Below are positions 1 to 5,734 of a stretch of DNA of 34,795 bases, piece after piece (within the stretch, counting starts at the first letter, position 1; every line of letters begins with the position of its first letter). Position numbers and translations under genes: made by a program. The notes beneath the pieces were generated by a model that ran no database searches, was not told the DNA's origin, and saw only the letters and a list, made by a program, of their open reading frames with translations. This DNA is from Comamonadaceae bacterium (lineage in GTDB: Bacteria > Pseudomonadota > Gammaproteobacteria > Burkholderiales > Burkholderiaceae_C): NCBI GenBank assembly GCA_947450645.1, contig CANFWH010000023.1, forward strand, positions 1 to 34,795, written 5' to 3'.

Positions 1-2
1 CA

Positions 3-83
3 GAATTCGCTGCAAAGGCGGGGCTTAAGCCCCGCCTTTGCAGCACACTAGAGCCAGAAAACTCTACTTTAGGTCGCTCTTAA
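3..83 (+). CDS. IS3-family transposase (OrfB, integrase core), C-terminal fragment cut by window edge
   Basis: Only the last 26 codons lie in the window, beginning E-F-A-A-K-A-G and ending N-S-T-L-G-R-S before TAA at 81-83. The reading frame is identical to the longer copy on the minus strand at 34664-34795, where the upstream motif RPHSALGWQAPAEF identifies the DDE (rve) transposase of IS3 elements. The protein would catalyse transposition of its element. No catalytic residue is present in this fragment. Confidence 0.8.
   Translation, partial: EFAAKAGLKPRLCSTLEPENSTLGRS
9..44. repeat. 36-base perfect palindrome inside the transposase 3' end
   Basis: Two 18-base arms, each beginning GCTGCAAAGG on its own strand, meet at a central CTTAAG with no mismatch and no spacer. 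The palindrome lies in frame within the transposase tail. In RNA it could form a long GC-rich hairpin. No run of T follows, so it is not a classical intrinsic terminator. An identical copy is at 34703-34738. Confidence 0.95.
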
Positions 84-99
84 TATTGGGGGAGGGTCA

Positions 100-151
100 C
101 AATCATCAACCCTCTACTTTGACGTGTCGTTAACAAAGGGGGGATTACCCA
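100..151 (+). mobile_element. Remnant 3' tail of a second, related IS3-family element
   Basis: Directly after the first IS end, positions 112-151 repeat its architecture. CTCTACTTT is followed by a short in-frame tail (P-S-T-L-T-C-R, TAA at 131-133), then 18 bases ending GGGGGGATTACCCA. The outer IS has the matching arrangement N-S-T-L-G-R-S, TAA, then 16 bases ending GGGGGAGGGTCA. I read it as the surviving end of an older, diverged relative. A similar tail is at 34596-34635 in inverted orientation. The family call is inferred from this parallel, not from a transposase core. Confidence 0.55.
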
Positions 152-155
152 ACCT

Positions 156-410
156 ATGAAGCAAGTTCCGCTTTTTTCGACTGGCATAAAAGAGATTGAT
201 ATTCTTACTTCAATTGAAGGGCTCAGTTTTAGATCTGCGTCACAGAGATCAATGAATTCTAATTTTGATTTAGTGCCACTTAAAATCATTGGTGTGAATG
301 ACTTGCTTCATACTAAGAGGGTCGCCGTATCAAGAACTGATGATGCGCAGGCACGCGATCGTGATTTAAAAGATATTGATCTAATAGTGATGCATTTGAG
401 ATCACTCTAG
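156..410 (+). pseudogene. 5'-truncated nucleotidyltransferase-like protein (C-terminal part only)
   Basis: The 84 codons read like the C-terminal part of a minimal nucleotidyltransferase-fold protein. There is an I-D-I-L-T-S-I-E-G-L-S-F stretch near residues 14-25. After it comes L-L-H-T-K-R ... R-D-L-K-D-I-D-L near residues 49-76, matching the family pattern 'DLI..K.A..R.KDL.DI..L'. The catalytic GS and D-x-D segments expected upstream are absent. The reading frame stays open upstream only to 123 and runs into the IS tail, so the IS event most likely removed the 5' half. The ATG at 156 is the first available and is probably not native. There is no clear ribosome-binding site. The stretch is AT-rich compared with genes after 850. 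Family recognition is from memory of the motif and is tentative. Confidence 0.5.
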
Positions 411-449
411 TGAGATTCCACAAATAGCTACAAAAATTGGAGAAATATT

Positions 450-821
450 ATGTTGCGTTGCCTATTTATCGTCATTGTTTTAGCAACAGTTGGTTGCGCG
501 ACAACGGCCAACTATGACAAAATTCTTGACTCGTATGTTGGAATGGAAGAGATTAATTTAGTTCGCAACTGGGGTGTCCCTGCGCAATCTTATGAAGTTG
601 GCGGTCGGAAGTTCCTTACTTACACGTCATATCGAAATGTGCGCGTACCTGGTGTTGCTCCTACATATCAAACATCGGTCGTTGGCAACACTGCTTATAC
701 AAATGCTGTAGGCGGTAGTTCAGCGATGAACATCGATAAATCATGCGCAACAACTTTTGAGATTGACGGCTCGCGGGTTGTTTCTTGGTCTCATAAAGGT
801 AATGACTGCAAAGCAAAATAA
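450..821 (+). CDS. Putative lipoprotein
   Basis: A 123-residue protein with a short hydrophobic N-terminus (residues 5-15) and Cys16 in a T-V-G-C context, a plausible though not ideal lipobox for lipidation and signal peptidase II cleavage. The mature part has N-W-G-V-P followed by Y-E-V-G-G-R-K-F-L-T-Y, like the small BamE/SmpA-type lipoproteins where a 'GxP' turn precedes a hairpin. It then has a G-N-T-A-Y-T segment and two Cys (residues 99 and 120 by count) that could pair. GGAG at 439-442 lies 7 bases before the ATG and supports the start. It sits in the AT-rich patch next to the IS and may be of accessory origin. Specific function unknown. Confidence 0.7.
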   Translation: MLRCLFIVIVLATVGCATTANYDKILDSYVGMEEINLVRNWGVPAQSYEVGGRKFLTYTSYRNVRVPGVAPTYQTSVVGNTAYTNAVGGSSAMNIDKSCATTFEIDGSRVVSWSHKGNDCKAK

Positions 822-853
822 TGAGTTACACCTTATTCAATTTGCGTTCATGA
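821..853 (+). other. Ten-codon mini-ORF bridging two genes
   Basis: ATG at 821-823 overlaps the lipoprotein stop (TAATG), and the mini-ORF's own TGA at 851-853 overlaps the next gene's ATG at 850-852 (ATGA). The peptide would be M-S-Y-T-L-F-N-L-R-S. The arrangement could relay terminating ribosomes to the membrane-protein gene, which has no visible Shine-Dalgarno sequence. It may also be coincidence, since it marks the seam between AT-rich and GC-richer DNA. Confidence 0.2.
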
Positions 854-1230
854 ACACACGCTTCGCCAAAAGAGTCTTTCTAGTCGCTGCCATCTACGGC
901 ATCGTCGCCGTGTTTCCGCAGTACTTTATGGAGGCGAAGCTTGGCAACGACTTCCCGCCGCCGCTCAATCATCCTGAGCATTTTTATGGTTTCCTTGGCA
1001 TTGCGCTGGCGTGGCAATTTGCGTTTTTGCTGATTGCCAAGGACGTGGTGCGCTACCGCCTCTTTATGTTGCCTGCGGCTTTTGAGAAGCTGTCTTTTGG
1101 CGTTGCCGTGCTGGTGCTGTATGCGCAGGGGCGAGTGGTGGCGCTGGCTGCTGGCGCTGCGGTGATTGACCTTGTGTTTGCGTTGTTTTTCTTGCTGGCG
1201 TTCCGCGCAACAAAGGGTGCGACTAATTGA
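850..1230 (+). CDS. Small integral membrane protein, unknown function
   Basis: A 126-residue protein with about four hydrophobic segments, near residues 8-27, 45-63, 72-92 and 95-117. The acidic/proline-rich stretch K-L-G-N-D-F-P-P-P-L-N-H-P-E-H between the first two is probably a loop. The frame is open upstream to 757, but that part overlaps the lipoprotein gene and looks non-coding, so I start at the Met followed by N-T-R-F-A-K-R. The last codons overlap the TTG start of the CoA-transferase gene by four bases, suggesting co-translation. I do not recognise the family. A channel or enzyme role cannot be inferred. Confidence 0.65.
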   Translation: MNTRFAKRVFLVAAIYGIVAVFPQYFMEAKLGNDFPPPLNHPEHFYGFLGIALAWQFAFLLIAKDVVRYRLFMLPAAFEKLSFGVAVLVLYAQGRVVALAAGAAVIDLVFALFFLLAFRATKGATN

Positions 1231-2090
1231 AACCCCTCAAAGGCATCCGCATCGTCAGCCTTGCGCTCAACTTGCCTGGTCCTGCGGCTTTGATGCGTTG
1301 CCGCGTTTTGGGCGCAACTTGCATCAAGGTGGAGCCTTTGCTTGCGGGTGGTGGCGACCCCATGCGTGCCTACAACCCTGCTGCTTATGCGCAGATGCAC
1401 GCAGGTGTGCGGACACTGGCACTCGATCTAAAAAGCGAGAGAGGCCAAGCTAGGCTTGGCTTAGAGCTGGATAAGGCCGATGTGCTGCTCACGTCGTTTC
1501 GCCCGTCCGCACTCAAGCGTTTGGGGCTAGATTGGCCACGACTGCACAAACGGCACCCCCAGCTTTGGCAGGTGGCAATTGTGGGCGGGGAGGGCGATGC
1601 CGCCGAAGTGGCGGGACACGACCTCACGTACCTTGCCGAGCAAGGCTTGGTGACGGGGCTAGATTTGCCAGCCACTTTGTTTGCTGACATGACGGGCTCG
1701 CTCTTAGCGGTAGAGGCCATCTTGGGTGCGGCTTTGCAGAAAAAAATGGCCGCTAAGCCTCAGCAGATAAGGGTTTCACTAGGTGCCGCTGCTAAGTACC
1801 TTGCTTTTCCCAGAAGCTGGGGGTTAACCTGGTCAAGTGGCGCAGTGGGCGGCGCGCATGCGGGCTACCAAGTTTACAAATGCAAGGACGGACGAGCCGC
1901 TGTGGCGGCGCTAGAGCCGCACTTTGCAAAAAATCTCTGTACGCTTGCAGGCCTTGTTACACAAGGCTTTGCGGGCATGATGCAGCCTAAAACGAAGCTT
2001 GATTTGACCGCTTGGTTTGGCAAGCACACTTGCGCTGAATTAGATGCGATGGCAACTCAGCATGACTTGCCGATCTATACGCTCGTCTAG
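1227..2090 (+). CDS. CaiB/BaiF family (class III) CoA-transferase or racemase
   Basis: A class III CoA-transferase-like protein of 287 residues. Members move CoA between carboxylic acids or epimerise 2-methylacyl-CoA in the cytosol. The N-terminus G-I-R-I-V-S-L-A-L-N-L-P-G-P, the R-P-S-A-L-K-R-L-G-L segment near residues 92-101 and G-H-D-L-T-Y-L-A near 130 fit the family. Asp154 in F-A-D-M-T-G occupies the position of the catalytic aspartate. It is shorter than typical members (about 360-400), lacking much of the C-terminal small domain, as in compact alpha-methylacyl-CoA racemase-like homologues. The start is TTG, overlapping the upstream stop. It converges on queD with only six bases between the stops. 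Substrate unknown. Confidence 0.8.
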   Translation: MKPLKGIRIVSLALNLPGPAALMRCRVLGATCIKVEPLLAGGGDPMRAYNPAAYAQMHAGVRTLALDLKSERGQARLGLELDKADVLLTSFRPSALKRLGLDWPRLHKRHPQLWQVAIVGGEGDAAEVAGHDLTYLAEQGLVTGLDLPATLFADMTGSLLAVEAILGAALQKKMAAKPQQIRVSLGAAAKYLAFPRSWGLTWSSGAVGGAHAGYQVYKCKDGRAAVAALEPHFAKNLCTLAGLVTQGFAGMMQPKTKLDLTAWFGKHTCAELDAMATQHDLPIYTLV

Positions 2091-2096
2091 CCTTAA

Positions 2097-2474
2097 TTAA
2101 GGGCCGTTCGCATACCAAGTGCAGCGGTCGCCTAGCGCCTCGCGCCAAACTGAGACGCGAGTCACGGGCATACCAAAGCCGCGCATGTTTTTTTCAATGA
2201 AGGCGCAGAGGTTTTCTAAGGTAGGAATACCTAGTCCCGCCACATCGTCTAAAAAATGGTGGTCGAGCATGGCGCGAACTTTTTCGACCTCTAGCCGAAT
2301 CAAGCCCAGATCGATCACCATGCCAGTAGCGGGATTGGCGACGCCGCGCACCGCCACTTCGGCATGGTAGGTGTGGCCATGGATACGACGGCTGCCTTCG
2401 GCTTCAATCTCGCGTATCAATCGATGCGCCGCATCAAAATAAAAACGTTGGCTAAGTTCTAATGTTGCTGTCAT
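2097..2474 (-). CDS. queD: 6-carboxytetrahydropterin synthase-like protein (QueD family)
   Basis: QueD converts dihydroneopterin triphosphate to 6-carboxytetrahydropterin, an early step to preQ0 and queuosine in tRNA. The pterin-synthase fold is clear: zinc ligands His17 (D-A-A-H-R-L), His32 and His34 (H-G-H-T-Y), then L-D-H-H-F-L-D-D and a C-terminal V-W-R-E. At the place where E. coli QueD has its catalytic Cys (C-G-R-L-H-G-H), this protein has Ser28 (S-R-R-I-H-G-H). Whether this is a lineage variant or a change of chemistry is not decided by the sequence. I use the ATG at 2474; a TTG one codon upstream is an alternative. queE ends only seven bases upstream on the same strand, so the two form an operon. 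Confidence 0.85.
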   Translation of the reverse strand: MTATLELSQRFYFDAAHRLIREIEAEGSRRIHGHTYHAEVAVRGVANPATGMVIDLGLIRLEVEKVRAMLDHHFLDDVAGLGIPTLENLCAFIEKNMRGFGMPVTRVSVWREALGDRCTWYANGP

Positions 2475-2481
2475 CAAGTCG

Positions 2482-3126
2482 TTACCTAATTCCTGTTACT
2501 TTGTGGGTTTGCACGCTAAGACGCCACTGTGGATGGGCGAGGCACATCTCAATGCAAGCTTGCGTATTGTTCTTGTTGCGAACGGGATCTAGATTATCCA
2601 TAGGCTGCAAGAAGTGATGCTCGAAATCGAGTTTTGCCAAAGCCTCTAAATCGGTTCCCGCTTGTGGCCACACCACCTTGAGCTCTTGTCCCGTTTTTTG
2701 CACTAACGCGCTTCCTGCCTTGGGGCTAACGCATAGCCAATCAATACCAGCAGGCGCAGTCATCGTGCCGTTACTCTCCACAGCTACGCTGAAGCCCTTG
2801 CTGTGTAAGGCTTCCAGCAGTGCCGTATCGACCTGCAAGAGTGGTTCGCCGCCCGTGAGCACGACTAAACGGTGTGCATGATCTTGGCTTGGCCACTGCC
2901 CAGCAATTTGTTCTGCCAGCAAAATAGCTGTTTTGTATTTGCCGCCTAGCGTGCCATCCACGCCTACAAAATCGGTATCGCAAAATTTGCAAACGGCACT
3001 CTCGCGATCTTCTTCTCGTCCTGACCACAGGTTGCAGCCTGCAAAGCGGCAGAACACCGCAGGGCGACCCGCATTGCCGCCTTCGCCTTGTAGCGTATAA
3101 AAAATTTCTTTAACTTGGTAGCTCAT
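2482..3126 (-). CDS. queE: 7-carboxy-7-deazaguanine synthase QueE (radical SAM)
   Basis: QueE is the radical-SAM enzyme that contracts 6-carboxytetrahydropterin to 7-carboxy-7-deazaguanine, directly after QueD. The 214-residue protein opens with the usual V-K-E-I-F-Y-T-L-Q-G-E-G. It has a cluster motif Cys31-x14-Cys46-x2-Cys49 rather than CxxxCxxC; this longer spacing is known in one QueE subgroup. L-T-G-G-E-P-L follows for SAM binding, and V-S-P-K-A-G is also typical. It is the first gene of a queE-queD operon transcribed away from the CBS gene. A reasonable sigma-70 promoter lies immediately upstream, with almost no leader. queC and queF are not in the window. Confidence 0.93.
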   Translation of the reverse strand: MSYQVKEIFYTLQGEGGNAGRPAVFCRFAGCNLWSGREEDRESAVCKFCDTDFVGVDGTLGGKYKTAILLAEQIAGQWPSQDHAHRLVVLTGGEPLLQVDTALLEALHSKGFSVAVESNGTMTAPAGIDWLCVSPKAGSALVQKTGQELKVVWPQAGTDLEALAKLDFEHHFLQPMDNLDPVRNKNNTQACIEMCLAHPQWRLSVQTHKVTGIR

Positions 3127-3133
3127 GTGGGCT

Positions 3134-3162
3134 AATATACAGGTTCAAAGTCCCAAAGTAAA
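3134..3162 (-). promoter_or_regulatory. Putative sigma-70 promoter of queE-queD
   Basis: On the minus strand, TTTACT (3157-3162) and TATATT (3134-3139) are separated by exactly 17 bases, matching four and five of six consensus positions. Only seven bases separate the -10 box from the queE ATG, so transcription would begin at or next to the start codon. No Shine-Dalgarno sequence is present, consistent with a leaderless or nearly leaderless message. Prediction only. Confidence 0.4.
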
Positions 3163-3177
3163 AACAAGGAGAACATC

Positions 3178-3657
3178 ATGAAAGTCAGCGACATCCTCAG
3201 AGTCAAAGATGGCGGTACAGGCGGTACGTTATTTACCATTTCGCCCGAACACACATTGGCTGAAGCGATGCGGCTCATGCATGAGCGTGATATGGGTTCG
3301 CTGGTCGTGATGTCGCATGGCAAAGTCGTGGGGATGCTGACCTTTCGCGAAGTAATTGCAGCGGTGGTGGATAACGACGGTGTGGTGGGCGATACGACGG
3401 TGTGGAAGGCGATGGACGATGGCCCACTGATTTGCACGCCCGAGACTGAACTTGATGAAGTGCGCCGCATGATGCTGGCGCGTCATGCGCGTTACATGCC
3501 CGTAATTGATAAACAAGTACTGATGGGCGTGATTAGTTTTTACGACGTCGCCAAGACGGTCGTAGATTCGCAAAACTTTGAAAATCAAATGCTCAAAGCC
3601 TATATCCGCGATTGGCCTGCGGGCGAGCCTGAAGGCGAAAAAGCGGAGTCACTTTAA
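3178..3657 (+). CDS. CBS-domain protein
   Basis: A 159-residue cytosolic protein made almost entirely of two CBS motifs, near residues 5-65 and 75-130. The first carries S-P-E-H-T-L-A-E-A-M-R-L-M and G-S-L-V-V-M, the second T-P-E-T-E-L-D-E-V-R-R-M-M and Y-M-P-V-I-D. Paired CBS motifs form a Bateman module that binds adenosine nucleotides and usually senses energy or redox state. No effector domain is fused, so it is a stand-alone type. AAGGAGA at 3166-3172 sits six bases before the ATG, one of the best ribosome-binding sites in the window. It is divergent from queE and convergent with the pseudouridine-synthase homologue. Ligand and partner are unknown. Confidence 0.85.
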   Translation: MKVSDILRVKDGGTGGTLFTISPEHTLAEAMRLMHERDMGSLVVMSHGKVVGMLTFREVIAAVVDNDGVVGDTTVWKAMDDGPLICTPETELDEVRRMMLARHARYMPVIDKQVLMGVISFYDVAKTVVDSQNFENQMLKAYIRDWPAGEPEGEKAESL

Positions 3658-3672
3658 AAGCACGTTCAGGTT

Positions 3673-4404
3673 CTAAAACCGTTCATAGCCCATTAAAAAT
3701 CGCCATTGTCCGACCTCTAAACCAGAGAGCGGAATTCGTCCGACGCGAATGCGCTTCATGGCTTCAATCGTGAGTCCGACATGCTGGCATTGCGCCGCAA
3801 TGCTGCCAGGGGCGTAGCCCTTAATGGCGAAGCGTAGCCCTGTGATTTTGTCGTTTTGTTTGCTCATCGCCACCTTCATGGGTGGGCGATTAAGTCCTCT
3901 GAGTTGCTGTTCAGACACCTCACCCGCAACATCCACAATGACTTCGTGCTCATTCAAGGCCGCATCTTGAATCAGCTTTCGCTTCACGGGGAAGTCTTGC
4001 GTGAACACCACCAAGCCACTAGCGCCCGTCTCTAGCGGCGTGGCGCACACTTGGTCTTTTAAGTGACGCTGCAATAACCGTATGCCTGAGCGGTCAGTAT
4101 TGGCGCGGCTTGCAGGGGTGATGCTTTCGCAGGCCACACCTGATATGGCTTCCGAAGGTATGCCAGATGGCTTGTGCCACAAAATCGTCATGGGCACGAT
4201 GGGTGCGAGCTTGGCTTGGGAGTCCATCTCAATTCGCTCGCTGCCATCGCCTTTGACGCGGTGCTGCGGGCTTTCAATCACGATGCCATTCACGCGAACA
4301 TAGCCGCCTTCGATGTATTGCTCCGCTTGGGCTCTGGACAAGTTGTGCAGCGCGGCCAAGTGCTTGGCGAGTCGCAAGGAGTCATTCTTTTTTTCTTCAG
4401 TCAT
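3673..4404 (-). CDS. S4-domain pseudouridine synthase homologue with degenerate active site
   Basis: The 243-residue protein has the layout of RsuA/RluB-type pseudouridine synthases. An S4 RNA-binding domain (about residues 10-60) is followed by W-H-K-P-S-G near 76-81, a catalytic-domain strand, and a C-terminal P-L-S-G-L-E-V-G-Q-W-R-F-L. The invariant catalytic motif G-R-L-D-x-x-T/S-x-G-L is replaced by T-P-L-E-T-G-A-S-G-L (Glu125 where Asp is expected, and no Arg). The usual R-N-R-Q-V-R-R-M segment is replaced by G-S-I-A-A-Q-C-Q. It probably still binds structured RNA, but activity as a pseudouridine synthase is doubtful. Its start is 22 bases from that of the divergent transporter gene, with no clear Shine-Dalgarno. 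Confidence 0.75.
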   Translation of the reverse strand: MTEEKKNDSLRLAKHLAALHNLSRAQAEQYIEGGYVRVNGIVIESPQHRVKGDGSERIEMDSQAKLAPIVPMTILWHKPSGIPSEAISGVACESITPASRANTDRSGIRLLQRHLKDQVCATPLETGASGLVVFTQDFPVKRKLIQDAALNEHEVIVDVAGEVSEQQLRGLNRPPMKVAMSKQNDKITGLRFAIKGYAPGSIAAQCQHVGLTIEAMKRIRVGRIPLSGLEVGQWRFLMGYERF

Positions 4405-4426
4405 GCGTGCAGTTTAAAGTAAGGGC

Positions 4427-5344
4427 ATGACCTCTCCAACTCACTCACAAACTAAATCGCTCAGCCTCACGGCATTTTTGACACTGCTACTCATTGCTTT
4501 CATGATGGGCACGAACCATGTCGCGGCAAGGCTTGCCTTCAATAGCGGGCTTGACGTCGCTACTGCGGTGTTGGTGCGAAGTGCTGTCACGGCAATGGTG
4601 GTTGCCGTTATTGTGATGTGGGCGGGGTTGAGTTGGCGCATGGATGTCAAACAAAAGCGTGGCCTGCTGTTTGTGGGGCTGCTGATTGGTGCGCAAAGTC
4701 AATTACTGTATGGAGCGGTATCACGCTTACCCGTTGCGCTGGCTTTGATTGCCTTCAATACTTATCCGCTATGGACGGCGTTATGGGAGCGTCTTGTCTA
4801 TGGCAAATCTCCTGACAAGGCCGTTTTGCAAGCGCTACCTATTCTTTTGCTGGGTTTGTGCCTCGCACTCGATGTGCTGGGCGCGGCGTCGGGTTTAGGT
4901 GCTAGCGCACACGCTGCGCAAATAGGTGCAGGCGTGGCTTTTGGAGTTGCCGCAGGCGCAGTTTTTGGTCTATCCATGGTGGTGATGCAGCATGAGACGA
5001 TCGGCATGGACGGACGCGTGCGCACAGTCAATACTTTGGTGATTGCGAGCGTGATGGCCATTGCCGTGATCGGCGTGCAAGGCGGCGCGCATTGGCCCCA
5101 AAGCGATACGGGTTGGTATGCGCTGGCTGCACTCACTTTCTTATACGGTACGGCCTTTACGATTATGTTTACGGTGCTGCCCAAGCTTGGCGTAGGCAAC
5201 AACATCGCCATCATGAATGCCGAGCCCGTCTTCGCGCTCATCATGGCGTGGTTGGTCTTGGGGCAAACCATTGCCCCTAGCCAAATTGCAGGAGCGCTTT
5301 TGGTGGTGGGCACGGTGATTTGGTTGGGACTGAGAAAGCGCTAG
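4427..5344 (+). CDS. EamA/DMT-family inner-membrane transporter
   Basis: A 305-residue, strongly hydrophobic protein with about ten membrane segments in two EamA repeats. The second repeat ends with the typical N-A-E-P-V-F-A-L-I-M-A-W-L followed by A-G-A-L-L-V-V-G-T. Family members export or import metabolites such as amino acids or their analogues. The first repeat carries G-T-N-H-V-A-A-R, the usual short motif after the first helix. Substrate cannot be read from sequence. Neighbours are the divergent RNA-binding protein upstream and a DUF1304 gene 27 bases downstream on the same strand, so the two may be co-transcribed. Confidence 0.88.
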   Translation: MTSPTHSQTKSLSLTAFLTLLLIAFMMGTNHVAARLAFNSGLDVATAVLVRSAVTAMVVAVIVMWAGLSWRMDVKQKRGLLFVGLLIGAQSQLLYGAVSRLPVALALIAFNTYPLWTALWERLVYGKSPDKAVLQALPILLLGLCLALDVLGAASGLGASAHAAQIGAGVAFGVAAGAVFGLSMVVMQHETIGMDGRVRTVNTLVIASVMAIAVIGVQGGAHWPQSDTGWYALAALTFLYGTAFTIMFTVLPKLGVGNNIAIMNAEPVFALIMAWLVLGQTIAPSQIAGALLVVGTVIWLGLRKR

Positions 5345-5371
5345 TATCAATTTTTTACACAAGGAATCATC

Positions 5372-5725
5372 ATGTCCATGCTTGCCAATATCGTCGTCGC
5401 CATCGTTGCACTGTTGCACGTGTACTTCCTAGTGCTGGAGATGTTTTTCTGGACCAAGCCGCTAGGTCTTAAAACTTTCAAACGGACTCAAGCGCAAGCA
5501 GATGACTCTAAAGTGCTAGCCGCAAACCAAGGTCTCTACAACGGATTTTTAGCGGCAGGACTGCTCTGGGGGCTTAGCCTTGGCGCAGCGGGCCTCAGCA
5601 TCAAAGTGTTCTTCTTGCTATGCGTGGTGGTGGCCGGCGTTTATGGCGCGGCGACTGTGGGCAAGAAGATTTTGTATGTGCAAGCATTGCCAGCCGCTAT
5701 TGGCTTGGCGTTGTTATGGACTTGA
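5372..5725 (+). CDS. DUF1304 family membrane protein
   Basis: A 117-residue protein with four predicted membrane segments (about residues 5-28, 55-72, 74-95, 100-116). It carries the motif E-M-F-F-W-T-K-P-L-G-L-K-T-F near residues 23-36 and N-Q-G-L-Y-N-G-F-L-A-A-G near 50-61, characteristic of the DUF1304 family of small integral membrane proteins. Function of the family is not established. AAGGA at 5361-5365, six bases before the ATG, supports the start. It lies between the EamA transporter and a gene of unknown function, all on the same strand and closely spaced. Confidence 0.82.
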   Translation: MSMLANIVVAIVALLHVYFLVLEMFFWTKPLGLKTFKRTQAQADDSKVLAANQGLYNGFLAAGLLWGLSLGAAGLSIKVFFLLCVVVAGVYGAATVGKKILYVQALPAAIGLALLWT

Positions 5726-5734
5726 GAGTGAGTT

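Larger units (their letters stand above)
1..99 (+). mobile_element. IS3-family insertion sequence, 3' end (partial)
   Basis: This is the right-hand end of an IS3-family element that continues beyond the window. It carries the last codons of the transposase and a terminal inverted repeat ending GGGGGAGGGTCA, with the 5'-TG...CA-3' end usual for IS3 elements. The same 99 bases occur, perfectly and in reverse complement, at 34648-34746. The element end points inward, towards the host genes. Family assignment rests on the longer copy at the other end of the window, which shows the transposase motif. Confidence 0.85.

Noticed and set aside
2090-2100. Small palindrome CCTTAATTAAGG between the CoA-transferase and queD as a terminator
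   Set aside because: It is only 12 bases, AT-rich, with no loop and no T tract, and includes the queD stop codon itself.
4798-5313. Long antisense open frame (171 codons) across the EamA gene
   Set aside because: It mirrors the codon pattern of the real transporter gene, has no ribosome-binding site and gives a Pro/Thr-rich low-complexity product.
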